64,000 bases of DNA from Antilocapra americana (GCA_007570785.1 ML662445.1:163864-227863); one strand, 5' to 3'; counted from the first letter of the stretch, positions 12,338-23,731 are shown. A program made the numbers and translations. The notes: a model not told the origin generated them from the sequence alone.

Positions 12338-12465
12338 AATGCCCTGGAGAAGGGAAAAACTACCCACTCCAGTATTCTGGCCTCAAGAATTCCATGGACT
12401 GTAAGATCGATGGGGTTGCAAAGAGTCAAATAAGATTGAGCGACTATACCTTTCACTTTCAGTCA
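12338..12465 (+). mobile_element. Bov-tA SINE, 3' half
   Basis: CCCTGGAGAAGGGAAAAACT, then CCACTCCAGTATTCTGGCCT, then the ATTCCATGGACTGTA body and a tail ending TTTCACTTTCAG. The tRNA-like head is missing. Confidence 0.85.
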
Positions 12466-12920
12466 GAAAAACATCCAGTTTTCTACTGTTTCACTGATTG
12501 GCATTGATTGGGGACATGTCAAGGATGGGAAAAAATGGAGAAAGAAGACTAAAGGTTTTCAGGGACCAGGGGTGGGGGAGGAAGGAATGGGGAATGCTTG
12601 ACATGAATACAGGCTTTGCTGAGAAGTGGGAGGGATAGAATGAGAGGGTCCAAATAGTAGATAGTTGTGATGATTACAGAGCATTGTGAAGGCCTTAATT
12701 TTTCCAAATTGCATGAAGTAATGTAAAATTTATTAAGAAAAAGTTAACAGAAAAAAAATACATAAATCCATAAAAGAATTAAAGATCACAAGAAAGTTAT
12801 ACACAAACCAGATGAAAAGCCCCTCAAGGGAAGGGACCTCAATCTCCTCTGGGTGGGGAACAAGTTGATGGCATCCACGGAGAGCAGTCAGGGATTCAGG
12901 CTGTAGAGCCAACCACTCAC

Positions 12921-12981
12921 CTGGACGGGGTGTTTCCAGAAAGGGCTCTGGGCCTTTGTCCAGACTGCGGGCCCGTTCTCC
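12921..12981 (-). other. Possible 61-nt internal exon
   Basis: Read on the minus strand, a pyrimidine-rich tract with CCCACCCCTGCAG precedes 12981, and GTCCAG|GTGAGT follows 12921. Both splice sites match consensus well and enclose 61 nt. No homology is recognised and transcription is unproven. Confidence 0.2.
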
Positions 12982-13134
12982 CTGCAGGGGTGGGTCAGTC
13001 ATTGTGGGCATCTGGGTCTTGGGCAGGAGCCAGGGCAGGCTCTCCCTACAGAGGTGGTAACTCATCCCCTGACTCGGGTTCTCCTGCTAAAGCCCAAGCA
13101 GGGGCAGGTGCAAGTGGAGATGGAGGTTCTCACT

Positions 13135-13181
13135 GGGGGGGGGGGGGCCATGGGGACCTGGGGGGGGGGGGGGGGGGGGGG
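13135..13181 (+). repeat. Two long G homopolymers
   Basis: A run of 13 G at 13135-13147 and a run of 22 G at 13160-13181 are separated by 12 bases. Runs of this length can form G-quadruplexes and are prone to length error in sequencing. Confidence 0.85.
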
Positions 13182-13986
13182 TCCTACAGGCACAGAGATC
13201 TGATCTTCCCCATGTGCTGGCCAATAGCCAGCTGGCCCAGTGTCTTTGGGAGGGGAAGTCTCAGGTCTTGATCTCCCCTCAGTGGATCCCTGTGTCCTGC
13301 ACCTGGAGCAACCACCTCTGTAGGGACAGGTCTTGGCAGTGGAGCCTGGTTGAATTGGAAGGCGAGCACCAGAGCAGTGAGAGATGAAAAGATTGCCCAG
13401 AGTCCTGCCTTGTCGAGTGCATACTCGCAGACACAAAGCTTCCCAGAGCTTCCCAAAGAATACCCAGCATAGGATATCTTCTCTGCAGTCTGCAAGATTG
13501 GTAGTGTGAGGCCAGCCTTTGCCCAAGGCCCAGCACCATCTCTGGGGGACTCCTCCATGTGTAGCTTAGCACCGCCTCCCCACACACTCACATGCACATA
13601 GCCCCAGCCTCGTCATCTCTGTGTTCCACCATGCTGAGCTCCAGGTCCTCCTGCTGCCTCCGAGGCAGGGGTTGTCAGTGCTCTGGGTCAGAGCCAGGTG
13701 TGCTGAGCTCCGTGGCAGCCTGAGACTCGGCCCCAGGGTGTGTCCTGGGTGGTGTCTGGGCTGCAGGCTTTCCTTGTTTCCTCTCCCCTACGAGTTGGGA
13801 GTTGGGCTGAACCCTCTGGGCACGCTCACCTGGAGCCTGCACCGGGCCTCATGGACAGGGGGTGGTGCTCCGATGTCTCCCTCGGGGAGGTAGATGGGGT
13901 GTCCCACTCAATGACCACATCCAGTGTGAAGCTGTGCAATGACAGTGACCATCAGCCAGCCCTGCTTAGAGTTTTCCAAGCTGGGG

Positions 13987-14311
13987 CTGGCCAGTATGTC
14001 TGCTGCTTCTGCCCACTCGAACTTCTCCTTCCAGAATGGGAATAGACATGTGTCTGCTCAGATACTCACCCGGGAGGAAGGAGACCCACCTGAGGACATG
14101 AGGTCAGCCTGGGCAGCAAGCACTGCCTGGACTCTCCCCATCCCGCCCAGCCTGCTCTCCCCTGGGGTGTGGACACAACCAGCCCACAGGCTTCTGACCC
14201 CACATCCGCCTGGGCTTGCTGGAGGCAGACACGCTCAGAGGAACCCCCATCCACACTCACAGGGAAATGACACAGGGCTCCCCAGGTGGGATGGGAGAGG
14301 TGGCCTGGCCC
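13987..14311. repeat. Duplicated patch, copy 1 (probable source)
   Basis: This 325-base segment matches 17348-17671 in direct orientation with roughly nine of ten bases identical by eye. Here it is continuous with GC-rich flanks of similar composition, while the second copy sits in AT-rich DNA; that makes this the likely source. Confidence 0.85.
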
Positions 14312-14900
14312 GGCCTGGGGCTCCTGTGTTACCTTTCTGTTCCTTTGGCCAAAGGGCCTGAGGCCTCTCGGGGGGTGGGGGCTGAGCCAGTGTCGGCAGC
14401 ATTCCCACACACACTGCCTGTGAGCTCTCCTGAGGCCCCAGCCTCTGGGCAGTGGCAAACAGCAGAGCATCTTGGCAGCAAGTGATCTGGCTGGGGACTC
14501 CTCTCTGATCGGGAGGCCTGGATACCAAGGTTCTGGGTTCTGTTGTGTTCTGTTGCCAAAAAGTGACATCATTTCCTGGGATTCATTGCCGAGGTCCCTT
14601 CCACAAAGCTCCCCAAGGGAACCTCTGTGTTCCTGACTGTTCAAGCACCCACTTAGGCTGTGTGCAGGCACAATGACACCCGCACAGCTCACCCCACAGC
14701 CTTGGGGAGGCCTGGGTGCAACCAGGGCCTGAGCTCTGAGGACACAGCTGCTTTTAGACCAGGCTCCTTCTTCTCATAAGTGATGTGGCCCTGGACAAGC
14801 ATGTGCCCCTCATGGTCCCCCAGTCTCTCCATCAGCCTGCCTAGGTCTGTCAGCCTACTAGAACTCTATGCCTTTCAGCCTAGGGTTGGTATCACATGGA

Positions 14901-15549
14901 GCTTGTGCACTGAGACGTCACACAGAAAGGATTCAATACAGGGCTGACCTAGCACAGAATGGGGCAGAAACAGGCCTGGATGGGCTATGGGACCCAGGAA
15001 AAAGCACTCCCCTTCCTGCCTATTTCGAGACCCTGTCCCCCAAGTGGAAGACTTAAGGAAGACTCGAAGATCTCCCTCTCTTATATAAAAGAGGACTCAA
15101 CTTTCTGGTCCTCTTTTTCCATTGAGATTCTGGTTCCAGTGTCCCAGCTCAGCTTCTGTGGGTGGCTGAGCTTATAAAGGCTCCGTGCTTTCTTGGTTTT
15201 TACTCTCATAACCTAGGGTCATTTTTCCCCTTCTGGGGTGGATGGGCACTGTCATTGCTTCTAACCTCAAGGTCTATTTATGAAAAGTCTGTAAAATCTA
15301 CTCATTTCCTCTTTTTGGTTCAGTGTCTCTCTCTAGATGTGTCTCTTTCTTTTCCTTTCTAAATTAAGTGTATGTCTTCCTCTTGCTCTCTCTCTCCTGT
15401 GGATGGATGGATGCCTTGAGTGCACATTTCTATTGTTATTTTAGGGTTAGGTTTGAGGGACAAGTTAGAGTGAGATAAACGGTTTAGGTTGGAGTTGGTG
15501 TTGGGGGCAGGGACAAAGGTGCTGAGTGTTTTCTTGGAGACTTGAGTGC
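14901..15549. other. Unique-looking DNA with a TATA-like site
   Basis: No repeat or gene recognised. CTTATATAAAAGAGG near 15079 is a good TATA-like match but I see no LTR boundaries around it. Confidence 0.3.
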
Positions 15550-15720
15550 TGTGTGTTCTGAGTGTTTTACATATTAACCCCTTAACAGATACATGGCTTG
15601 CAAGTAGTCTCTCATGTTAAGTTTACTATCTTTTTGATTTGTGAATGCTTAGGTTTTCCATTGCAAAGCTGCTCAATTGGATGGAAGCCCATTGGTGTAC
15701 TTTGTTTTCCTTTTTCCCTT
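15550..15720 (-). mobile_element. Old L1 ORF2 fragment
   Basis: Segments such as AACAGATACATGGCTTGCAA and a diverged downstream stretch resemble the reverse complement of old L1 ORF2 C-terminal sequence. Strongly decayed. Confidence 0.35.
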
Positions 15721-16594
15721 ACTTGAAGAGAACCATGTCTGCTTCTGCCCACCAAACATGAAGGAGACTTTGATGGTAAGGAGCCTACGACCTCTGCTTA
15801 TTTCTCAACATCTCATGACATCAGTCTTTGGGTTGATGTGTTTCACTGATACTGAGGTGGTCTGAGATAAAAACCAATAGAATTCTTTGAGTGTACCTGT
15901 CCGATTTTTCCATGGACATTGAAGAGGCTTTCCTGTTCCTATTTGTATATTCCCCCCTTTTTGTAACAGATGAGATGACCGTGGATGATTGGCTTTGTTT
16001 CTGGACTCTCAACTTTGTGATATTTCTCCAAAGACTCACGAATGTCCAACAAGTTTTAGATGCTTAGCCTCACTAATCACTAGGGGAAGCAAGGATCACC
16101 TTCCTACATTAGGGTGGCACACTGCATCAGATGTGTTGTGTTGTGTGTTATTTTTCCAGAGTTGACGATTTTTCAGAGATATAGATCTTCATGGTACTGT
16201 GAAAGCATTGGAAACATGCTGTCAGTATGAAGAGATGACTGATTCTAGAAATAATATTGTTCCTGTATATATAATTGAGTATTTCATACCTTCTTTGATA
16301 AAGCTAAGCATATTGAAACTGAAGTTGATCATTTTGATGGATATTAAATAATATAGCCATAAAGTTTGATTTTTTACTATCTTCAAAGAAACAAAGGTAA
16401 ATCTTTGTCTCCAATAATGTTGTTATATGAAGGTCAGTCTAAAGGGTATATTTCAATTTTGTTCAGATATAGTCATAGCAGTGAAAGTGCTGTTAACCCT
16501 GGAAATGTTTTTATGTGACAGAAAGTCAAGCTGGTGTGTCTTTCTCAACAGCCTTTAATATTGTATTTCACTTCTAGTGTTTCTTTTGATTTTT
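15721..16594. other. AT-rich DNA, nothing recognised
   Basis: No reading frame of note and no repeat family I can name. Confidence 0.4.
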
Positions 16595-16988
16595 TAATTT
16601 GAAAATAATACTTTATCATCTTGTGTTGGTTTCTGTCATACATTAGAATGACTCAGCCAAAGGTATACATATAGCCCCTTCCTCCTGAAACTCCCTCCCT
16701 TCTCCCAGCCCACTCCACCCCTCTAGGCTGTCACTGAGCACTAGGTTGAGCTTCCTGTGTCACAGAGCAAATTCCCACTTGCTCTAGGTTTACATAAGGT
16801 AATACATATGTTTCCACACTATTCTCTCAGTTGGTCCCATCATCTCTTCCCTCAGTGTCCACAAGTCTGTAGTCTGTTCTCTGGCTGCATCTCCATTGCT
16901 GCCTAACAAATAGGTTCATCAGTAATATCTTTCTAGATTCCATACTCATGCATTAATATCCAATATTTACCTTTCTTTGACATACATA
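16595..16988 (-). mobile_element. Older L1 3' UTR fragment
   Basis: TGTGTTGGTTTCTGTCATAC, then CTCCCTCCCTTCTCCC, then AGGTTCATCAGTAATATC follow the reverse complement of an L1 3' UTR. It is more diverged than the adjoining young piece. Confidence 0.7.
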
Positions 16989-16989
16989 G

Positions 16990-17303
16990 TTGTTTTTTTT
17001 GTTTTTTTTTTCTTTTCTTTTATTAGTTTTGCCAAACAATGACATGATATCACCATGGGTTTACATATGCTCCCCCTCCAGAATCCCCCTCCCTCCTCCC
17101 TCCCCCCAGGAAATCTCGTTGCACCAGCCCCGAGCATCAATTCTGGGCTGGCGATTGATTAAACATATGATAATTAACATATTTCAATGCCATTCTCCCA
17201 TATCATGCCGAGAACCCAGCATGCAAGACAGCAAAAGGAACGCAGATGTATAGAATAGACTAGTGGACTCTGTGGATGAGGGAAAGGGTGGCATGATATG
17301 GTT
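16990..17303 (-). mobile_element. Short young L1 with 5' inversion (twin priming)
   Basis: From the T-rich start at about 16990 to about 17206 the sequence is the reverse complement of the young L1 3' UTR. From about 17207 it switches to the forward strand (GAGAACCCAGCATGCAAGAC, matching the L1 at about 11590) up to about 17300. A 3' part in one orientation joined to an inverted 5' part is the standard product of twin priming. Confidence 0.8.
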
Positions 17304-17338
17304 TGGGTTTTTTTGTTTTTTTTGTTTTTATTTTTTGG

Positions 17339-17679
17339 TGAATTCTCCTGGCGAGTATGTCTGCTGCCTCTGCCCGCTTGAACTTCTGCTCCTAGAACAA
17401 GCATAGACATGTGTCTGCTCAGATACCCACCCGGGAGGAAGGAGACCCACCTGAGGACATGAGGTCAGCCTGGGCAGCAAGCACTGCCTGGACTCTCCCC
17501 ATCCCGCCCAACCTGCTCTCCCCTGGGGTGTGGACACAACAGGCCCACAGGCTTCTGACCCCACATCCGCCTGGGCTTGCTGGAGGCAGACACATGCCAA
17601 GGAACCCCCATCCACACTCACAGGGAAAGGACACAGGGCTCCCTGAGTGGGATGGAAGAGGTGGCCTGGCCATGAATTC
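17339..17679. repeat. Duplicated patch, copy 2, flanked by 7-bp direct repeats
   Basis: Bases 17348-17671 repeat 13987-14311. TGAATTC occurs at 17339-17345 and again at 17673-17679, so the patch sits between short direct repeats like an insertion with a target-site duplication. A T-rich tract (17306-17336) lies just outside the left repeat. Confidence 0.75.
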
Positions 17680-17699
17680 ATGAGGATATGCATTCAAAG

Positions 17700-18150
17700 G
17701 TCTTCTATCTTCTAATCACTCTCTCAGGCTTCTTTACCAACCAATCTTTGACAGTGAGCCTACATTTTATTATTTCAGCAGGTTCCATACCAATATCCTA
17801 ATCCAAGCCACCATACATATACTTTCTCCTAAATAATTTAAAATGCTCCTAGTTAATCTACTGCTTTCTTCTCATGTGCAGCAGTCCATTTGCACATAGC
17901 TTATAGAGTGATACTTTATATCATTTTAAACCATTATTTATAGAAAATAATTGAAAGAAAAATTAAAATGTGAAAAACTACAAAACAGCAAAAGGTTACC
18001 ATGCTACCTGGAATAAAATCCAATTTCTTTATTGTGGGTTTCACAACTCAGTAGTTTGTCTCATCAACCACCTGACCCATCAAAGGAGTGCTAATCCTCA
18101 TGCTCATGCCACTGGCCAACAGAAAAAGTGCTCTTTTTCTGTAACCTAAA
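17700..18150 (+). mobile_element. Probable ancient L2-like LINE fragment
   Basis: Scattered matches in order, including AATATCCTAATCCAAGCCAC near 17792 and GGAATAAAATCCAATTTC near 18010, recall the 3' coding part of mammalian L2. Very diverged; the family assignment is tentative. Confidence 0.35.
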
Positions 18151-18185
18151 CACATCAATATTTGAAATTGATTTTAAATTGCAAT

Positions 18186-20577
18186 GGAATGCAAAAGTAG
18201 AAGTCAAGAGATACCTGGGGTAACAGGCAAATTTGGCCTTGGAGTACAGAATAAAGCAGGGTAAAGGTTAACAGAGTTTTGCTAAGAGAACACGCTGGTC
18301 ATAGCAAACACGCTCTTCCAACAATGCAAGAGAAGACTCTACACATGGACATCACCAGATGGTGAATACAGAAATTAGATTGATTATATTCTTTGCGGCC
18401 AAGGATGGAGAAGCTCTATTCAGTCAGTAAAAACAAGACTGGGAGCTGACTGTGGCTCAGTTCATGAAAATCCTTATGGCCAAATTGAGACTTAAATTGA
18501 ACAAAGTGGGGAAAACCACTAGACTATTCAGATATGACCTAAATTAAATCCCTTATGATTATACAGTGGAAGTGACAAATGGATTCAAGGGATTAGATCT
18601 GATAGACAGAGTGCCTGAAGAACTATGAACAGAAGTTTGTGGCATTGTAGAGGAGGCAGTGATCAAGACCATCCCAAGAAAGAGAAATGCAAAATTGAAA
18701 AATGGTTGTCTGAGGAGGCCTTACAAATAGCTGAGAAAAGAAGAGAAATGAAAGGCAGAGGAGAAAAGGAAAGATGTACCTATTGAATGCAGAGTTCCAA
18801 AGAATAGCAAGAAGAGATAAGAAAGCCTTTCTCAGTGATCAATTCAAAGAAAGAGAGGAAAATAATAAAATGGGAAAGACTAGAGATCTCTTGAAGAAAA
18901 TGAGAGATACCAAGGGAATATTTCATGCAAAGATGGGAGAATAAAGGACAGAAATGATATGGACCTAACAAAAGCAGAAGATATTGAGAAGAAATGGCAA
19001 GAATACACAGAAGAATTATACAAAAAAGATCTCCATGACCCAGATAACCAGGATGATGTGATCACTCACCTAGAGCCACACATCATGAAATGCGAAGACA
19101 AGTGGACCTTAGGAAGCATCACTGGAAACAAAGCTAGTGGAGGTGGGGAAATTCCAGTTGAGCTCTTTCAAATCCTGAAAGAAGATGCTGTGAAAGTGCT
19201 GCACTCAATATGCCAGCAAACATGAAAAACTCAGCAGTAGCCACACGACTGGAAAAGGTCAGTTTTCATTCCAAAGCTCAAAAAAGGCAATGCCAAAGAA
19301 TATTCAAACTACCACACAATTGCACACATCTCACATGCTAGCAACGTAATGCACAAAATTCTCCAAGCCAGGCTTCAACAATAAATTAACCAGGAACTTC
19401 CAGATGTTCAAGCTGGATTTAGAAAAGGCAGAGGAATCAGAGATCAAATCACCAATTTCCATTGGATCATAGAAAAAGCAATAGAATTCCAAAAAAATCT
19501 ACTTCTGCTTCATTGACTAATCTAGAGCCTTTGACTGTGTGGATTGCAACAAACTGTGGAAAATAATTATCCCAGACCACCTGATGAGCCTCCTGAGAAA
19601 TCCGTATGCAGGTCAAGAAGCAACAGGTAGAGCTGGACATGGAAAAATGGACTGGTTAAGCATTGGGAAAGGAGTATGTCAAGGCTGTATATTGTCACTC
19701 TGCTTATTTAATCTCTATGCAGAGTACATCATGATAAATGCTGCACTGGATGAAGTATAAGCTGGAATCAAGATTTCTGGGAGAAATATAAATAACTTCA
19801 GATATGCAGAAGACACCACCCTAATGGCAGAAAATGAAGAGCTACAGAGCCTCTTGATGAAAGTGAAAGAGGAGAGTGAAAAGTTGGCTTAAAACTCAGC
19901 ATTCAGAAAACTAAGATCATGCCATCCAGTCCCATCACTTCAAGGCAAATAGATGGGGAAACAATGGAAACAGTGAGAGACTTTTGGAGGAGGCTCCAAA
20001 ATCACTGCAGATGGTGATTGCAGCCATGAAATTAAAAGATGCTTCCTCCTTGGAAGAAAAGTCATGACCATCCTAGACAGCATATTTAAAAAGCAGAGAC
20101 ATCACTTTACCAAAAAAGGTTTGCCTAGTCAAAGCTATGGTTTTTCCAGTAGTGGTGTATGGATGTGAGAGTTGTACTATAAAGAAAGCGGAGTGTGGAA
20201 TAACTGACACTTTTAAACAGTGGTGTTGGAGAAGACTCTTGAGAGTCCCTTGGACAGCAAGGAGAACAAACCAGTCCATGCTAAAGGAAATAAGTCCTGA
20301 ATATTCATTGGAAGGGCTGATGTTGAAGCTGAAACTCCAATACTTTGGCCACTTAATGGGAAGAACTGACTCATTTGAAAAGAACCTGATGCTGGGAAAT
20401 ATTGAAGTTGGTTGGAGAAAGGGAAAATGCATCATGAGATGGTTGGATGACATCACCAACCTGATGGACGTGAGTTTGAGTAAGCTCCAGGAGTTGCTGA
20501 TGGACAGGGAAGCCTGTGTGCTGCAGTCCATGGGGTCACAAAGAGTTGGACAGAACTGATTCACTGAACTGAACTGA
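18186..20577 (+). mobile_element. BovB (RTE) LINE, 5' truncated, dead
   Basis: BovB encodes one protein with an APE-type endonuclease and a reverse transcriptase. This 2.4-kb copy starts inside the endonuclease, passes its IDYIL motif near 18380, covers the RT and ends with the GAACTGAACTGAA tail. Open pieces are 18959-19225 (before the RT core), 19539-19760 (with GVCQGCILS, family GVRQGCILSP) and 20137-20559 (C-terminal part). Many stops and frameshifts lie between them. At about 19800 the catalytic YADD reads YAED, so the polymerase centre is also lost by substitution. Confidence 0.92.
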
Positions 20578-20867
20578 AACACCTCAGTCTTCTTCACACC
20601 TCAGGTTATTTGTATTTGCTATTCAGGATTCCTGCAAAGCTTTTATTATTTGATGATCAATTTTTTAGTGTATCTCTGCTCTAGTCAGTCAGTAATTTCT
20701 ACATAACAAGGGTCATTTCCTTCCTTCTTTTCCCTCTCCTTCTTCTCTTTACCCATTCCTTCTCCGGGCATTCCATCCCAATTTTTGATCTGAATAACAT
20801 CTGAAATTGCTTGGTGACTTTTGAAGTTCCCCTATCCTCATTGAAGGGAGAGCCTGCTTCTTAAGAC

Positions 20868-21085
20868 TTTTGTTGTTTTTAGTCAATAAGTTGTTTCCAA
20901 TGCTTTTGTGACCCCATGGACCCCATGGAGCCCACCAGGCTCCTCTGTCTACGGATTTCCCAGGCAAGAATATTAATGGGTATTGCCATTTCCTCTCAAG
21001 GGGATCTTCCCAACCCAGGGACTGAACCTGTGTCTTCTGCACTGGCATGCAGTTTCCTTCCATCTGAGCCACCTGGGAAGCCCGC
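20868..21085 (-). mobile_element. Bov-tA SINE
   Basis: Minus-strand head GGGCTTCCCAGGTGGCTCAG at 21082, then the GGTTCAGTCCCTGGGTTGGG B-box region and the BovB-like body. Full length. Confidence 0.9.
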
Positions 21086-21589
21086 TTCCAAGTATAGTAA
21101 ACATCAGATATTTCTTTCCTTTTTCTTGCAGTCTGCATTAATCTAATTTTATCTAATTGGATTCATTCACTTTGAATCAACTGATTAAGCAACTCCCAGG
21201 ACAGCATAAAAGGACATTCTGAGACTAGCAGCAGCAACTTCAGGTTTTCTTTGTCTGAGGCACCAGCAGGGCTAGGGAGAGCCCTGTGGTGAGGACACTA
21301 ATTCCATGTCCTCACCCTTGGTGTGCTAATGTCTGACTCGGTTTTCTGAGCCCAGTTCTCCAGGTTCTCAGGAATTCTCTGAGTCCCGATAATCTATAGA
21401 CATTTTCTGTCTAAACAAGAGGCACCTTCGGGTGCTTGTCAATAGACACCTCAACAGTCATTCTCTATTCCACTGTTCAATTTTATGTTCTTCAGAGAAA
21501 GCATTAATATCAAAAATCCTTTTATTTATTGATGTGGTTTTCTTTTGTACATTTTCAATTTTTTATTCTAAGTCTGTCATGGCAGTAAA
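21086..21589. other. Unique-looking DNA, nothing recognised
   Basis: No frame or repeat I can name. The right end is the target site of the following L1 stack. Confidence 0.4.
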
Positions 21590-21605
21590 AAAACACTCAA
21601 ATTTT
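21590..21605. repeat. Target-site duplication of the L1 stack, left copy
   Basis: AAAACACTCAAATTTT recurs exactly at 23732-23747, on the other side of the two stacked L1 pieces. Confidence 0.85.
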
Positions 21606-22106
21606 TTTTTTATAAATTTTTTTATTTATTATTTTTTTAATTGTTTTTGCCATACATTGTCATGATATCACCATGGGTTTACATATGCTTCCCCTCCGGA
21701 ACTCCCCTCCCTNNNNNNNNNNNNNNNNNNNNNNNNNNNNNNNNNNNNNNNNNNNNNNNNNNNNNNNNNNNNNNNNNNNNNNNNNNNNNNNNNNNNNNNN
21801 NNNNNNNNNNNNGTTCCATTGATCTATGTTTCTGTCTTTGTGCCAGTACCATACTGTCACAAAGACAGAAACATAGATCAATGGAACAGAATAGAAAGCC
21901 AAGAGATAAATCCACGCATCTATGGACACCTTATCTTTGACAAAGGAGGCAAGAATATACAATGGAGAAAAGACAACCTCTTTAACAAGTGGTGCTGGGA
22001 AAACTGGACAGCCATTTGTAAAAGAATGAAACTAGATCACTTTCTAACACCATACACAAAGATAAACTCAAAATGGATCAAAGATCTAAGCATAAGACCA
22101 GAAACT
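21606..22106 (-). mobile_element. Young L1 with inverted 5' part, interrupted by the gap
   Basis: T-rich start then the reverse complement of the young L1 3' UTR up to the gap. After the gap 45 bases of L1 ORF2 run in reverse (21813-21857), followed by forward-strand ORF2 (21858-22106) with the YWHKDRN-type region onward. The switch is formed by a 30-base inverted repeat with a 15-base loop. Twin priming is likely, but the gap hides the rest. Confidence 0.75.
21713..21812. other. Assembly gap (100 N)
   Basis: Exactly 100 undetermined bases, the usual placeholder for a gap of unknown size. It falls between two L1 pieces, a typical cause of assembly failure. Confidence 0.98.
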
Positions 22107-23731
22107 ATTTTATTTTTTTACTTTAAAATATTGCATTAGTTTTGCCATGCATTGACATGAATCTGCCATGGGTGTACATGTGTTCCCCTTCTAGAATCCC
22201 ACTCCCACCTCCCTCCCGATTTCATCCCTCTGGGTCATCCCAGTGCACAAGCATCGAGCATCCTGTATCATGTATTGAACCTGGGCTGGTGATTTCGTTT
22301 AACATATGATCATTTACATGTTTTAATGCCATTCTCCCATATCATCCTGCCCTCACACTCTCCCATAGAGTCCAAAAGACTGTTCTATACATCTGTGTCT
22401 CTTTTGCTGTCTTACATACAGGGTTATTGTAACTATCTTTCTAAATTCCACATATCTGCATTAGTATACTGTATTGTTGTTTTTCTTTCTGGCTTACTTC
22501 ACTCTGTATAATAGGCTCAAATTTCATCCACCTCATTAGAACTAATTCAAATGTATTCTTTTTAATGGCTGACTGTAATTCCATTGTGAATATGTACCAC
22601 AGCTTTCTTATCCATTCATCTGTTGATGGACATCTAGGTTGCTTCCATGTCCTGGCTATTGTAAACAATGTGGCGATGAACATTGGGGTGCATGTGTCTC
22701 TTTCAATTCTGGTTTCCTCAGTGTGTATGCCCAGCAGGGGGATTGCTGGGTCATATGGCAGTTCTATTTCCAGTTTTTTAAGGAATCTCCACTCTGCCCT
22801 CCATAGTGGCTGGACTAGTTTGCATGCCCTCCATAGTGGCTGGACTAGTTTGCATTCCCACCAACAGGGTAAGAGGGTTCCCTTTTCCCCACATCCTCTC
22901 CAGCATTTATTGCTTGTAGACTTTTGGATAGTTGCCATTCTGACTGGTGTGAAATGGTACCTCATTGTGGTTTTGATTTACATTTCCCTGATAATGAGTG
23001 ATGTTGAGCATCTTTTCATGTGTTTGTTAGTCATCTGTATGTTCTCTTTGGAGAAATGTCTGTTTAGTTCTTTGGCCCACTTTTTGATTGGGTCATTTAT
23101 TTTTCTGGAATTGAGCTTCAGGAGTTGTTTGTATATTTTTGAGATTAGTTCTTTGTCCATTGCTTCATTTGCTATTATTTTATCCCATTCTGAAAGCTGT
23201 CTTTTCACCTTGCTTATAGTTTCCTTTGTTGTGCAGAAGCTTTTCATTTTAATTAGGTCCCATTTGTTTATTTTTGCTTTTATTTCCAATATTCTGGGAG
23301 GTGGGTCATAGAGGATCCTGCTTTGGTTTATGTCGGAGAGTGTTTTGCCTATGTTTTCTTTTAGAAGTTTTATAGTTTCTGGTCATATGTTTAGATCTTT
23401 AATCCATTTTGAGTTTATTTTTGTGTACGGTGTTAGAAAGTGTTCTAGTTTCATTCTTTTACAAGTGGTTGATCAGTTTCCCAGCACCACTTGTTACAGA
23501 GAGTGTCTTTTCTCCACTGTATATCTTTGCCTCCTTTGTCAAAGATAAGGTGTCCATAGGTGTGTGAATTTATCTCTGGGCTTTCTATTTTGTTCCATTG
23601 ATCCATGTATATTTCTGTCTTTGTGCCAGTACCATACTGTCTTGATGACTCTGGCTTTGTAGTATAGACTGAATTCAGGGAGGTTGATTCCTCCAGTTCC
23701 ATTCTTTCTTCTCAAGAAACCTCGTGTAGCC
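22107..23731 (-). mobile_element. L1, 3' part, 5' truncated
   Basis: From a T-rich start, the reverse complement of an L1 3' UTR (22110-22500) and the ORF2 C-terminal half up to the RT end near 23731. It is more diverged than the L1s at 4384 and 58618. The 16-bp direct repeat flanking the whole stack suits this element as the first arrival, with the 21606-22106 element later landing in its A-tail. Open frames on the plus strand (22565-23311) are antisense shadows. Confidence 0.85.
22796..22855 (-). repeat. 30-bp exact tandem duplication inside L1 ORF2
   Basis: The 30 bases 22796-22825 are repeated exactly at 22826-22855. The other L1 copies in the window have one copy here, in the C-terminal Cys-rich region. 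It adds ten codons without a frameshift. Confidence 0.9.

Larger units (their letters stand above)
12466..14900. other. GC-rich single-copy-looking region, function unknown
   Basis: Past about 12770 the sequence is GC-rich with many overlapping open frames on both strands, as expected by chance at this composition. On the minus strand two consensus splice donors are seen (GTGAGT at 12920-12915, GTGAGC at 13829-13824) and one good acceptor. The region also contains two G homopolymers and the source of a 325-bp copy found again at 17.35 kb. I recognise no protein family in any frame. Confidence 0.35.

Noticed and set aside
11926..12507. 193-codon plus-strand frame with hydrophobic start
   Set aside because: Its last third lies in a Bov-tA SINE and there is no recognised family or splice evidence.
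14066..14692. 208-codon minus-strand frame
   Set aside because: No domain; part of it is repeated at 17.35 kb with different flanks, and the composition alone explains its length.
22565..23311. 248-codon plus-strand frame
   Set aside because: It is the antisense of L1 ORF2; the same antisense frame recurs at 59057-59870 and 11093-11434.
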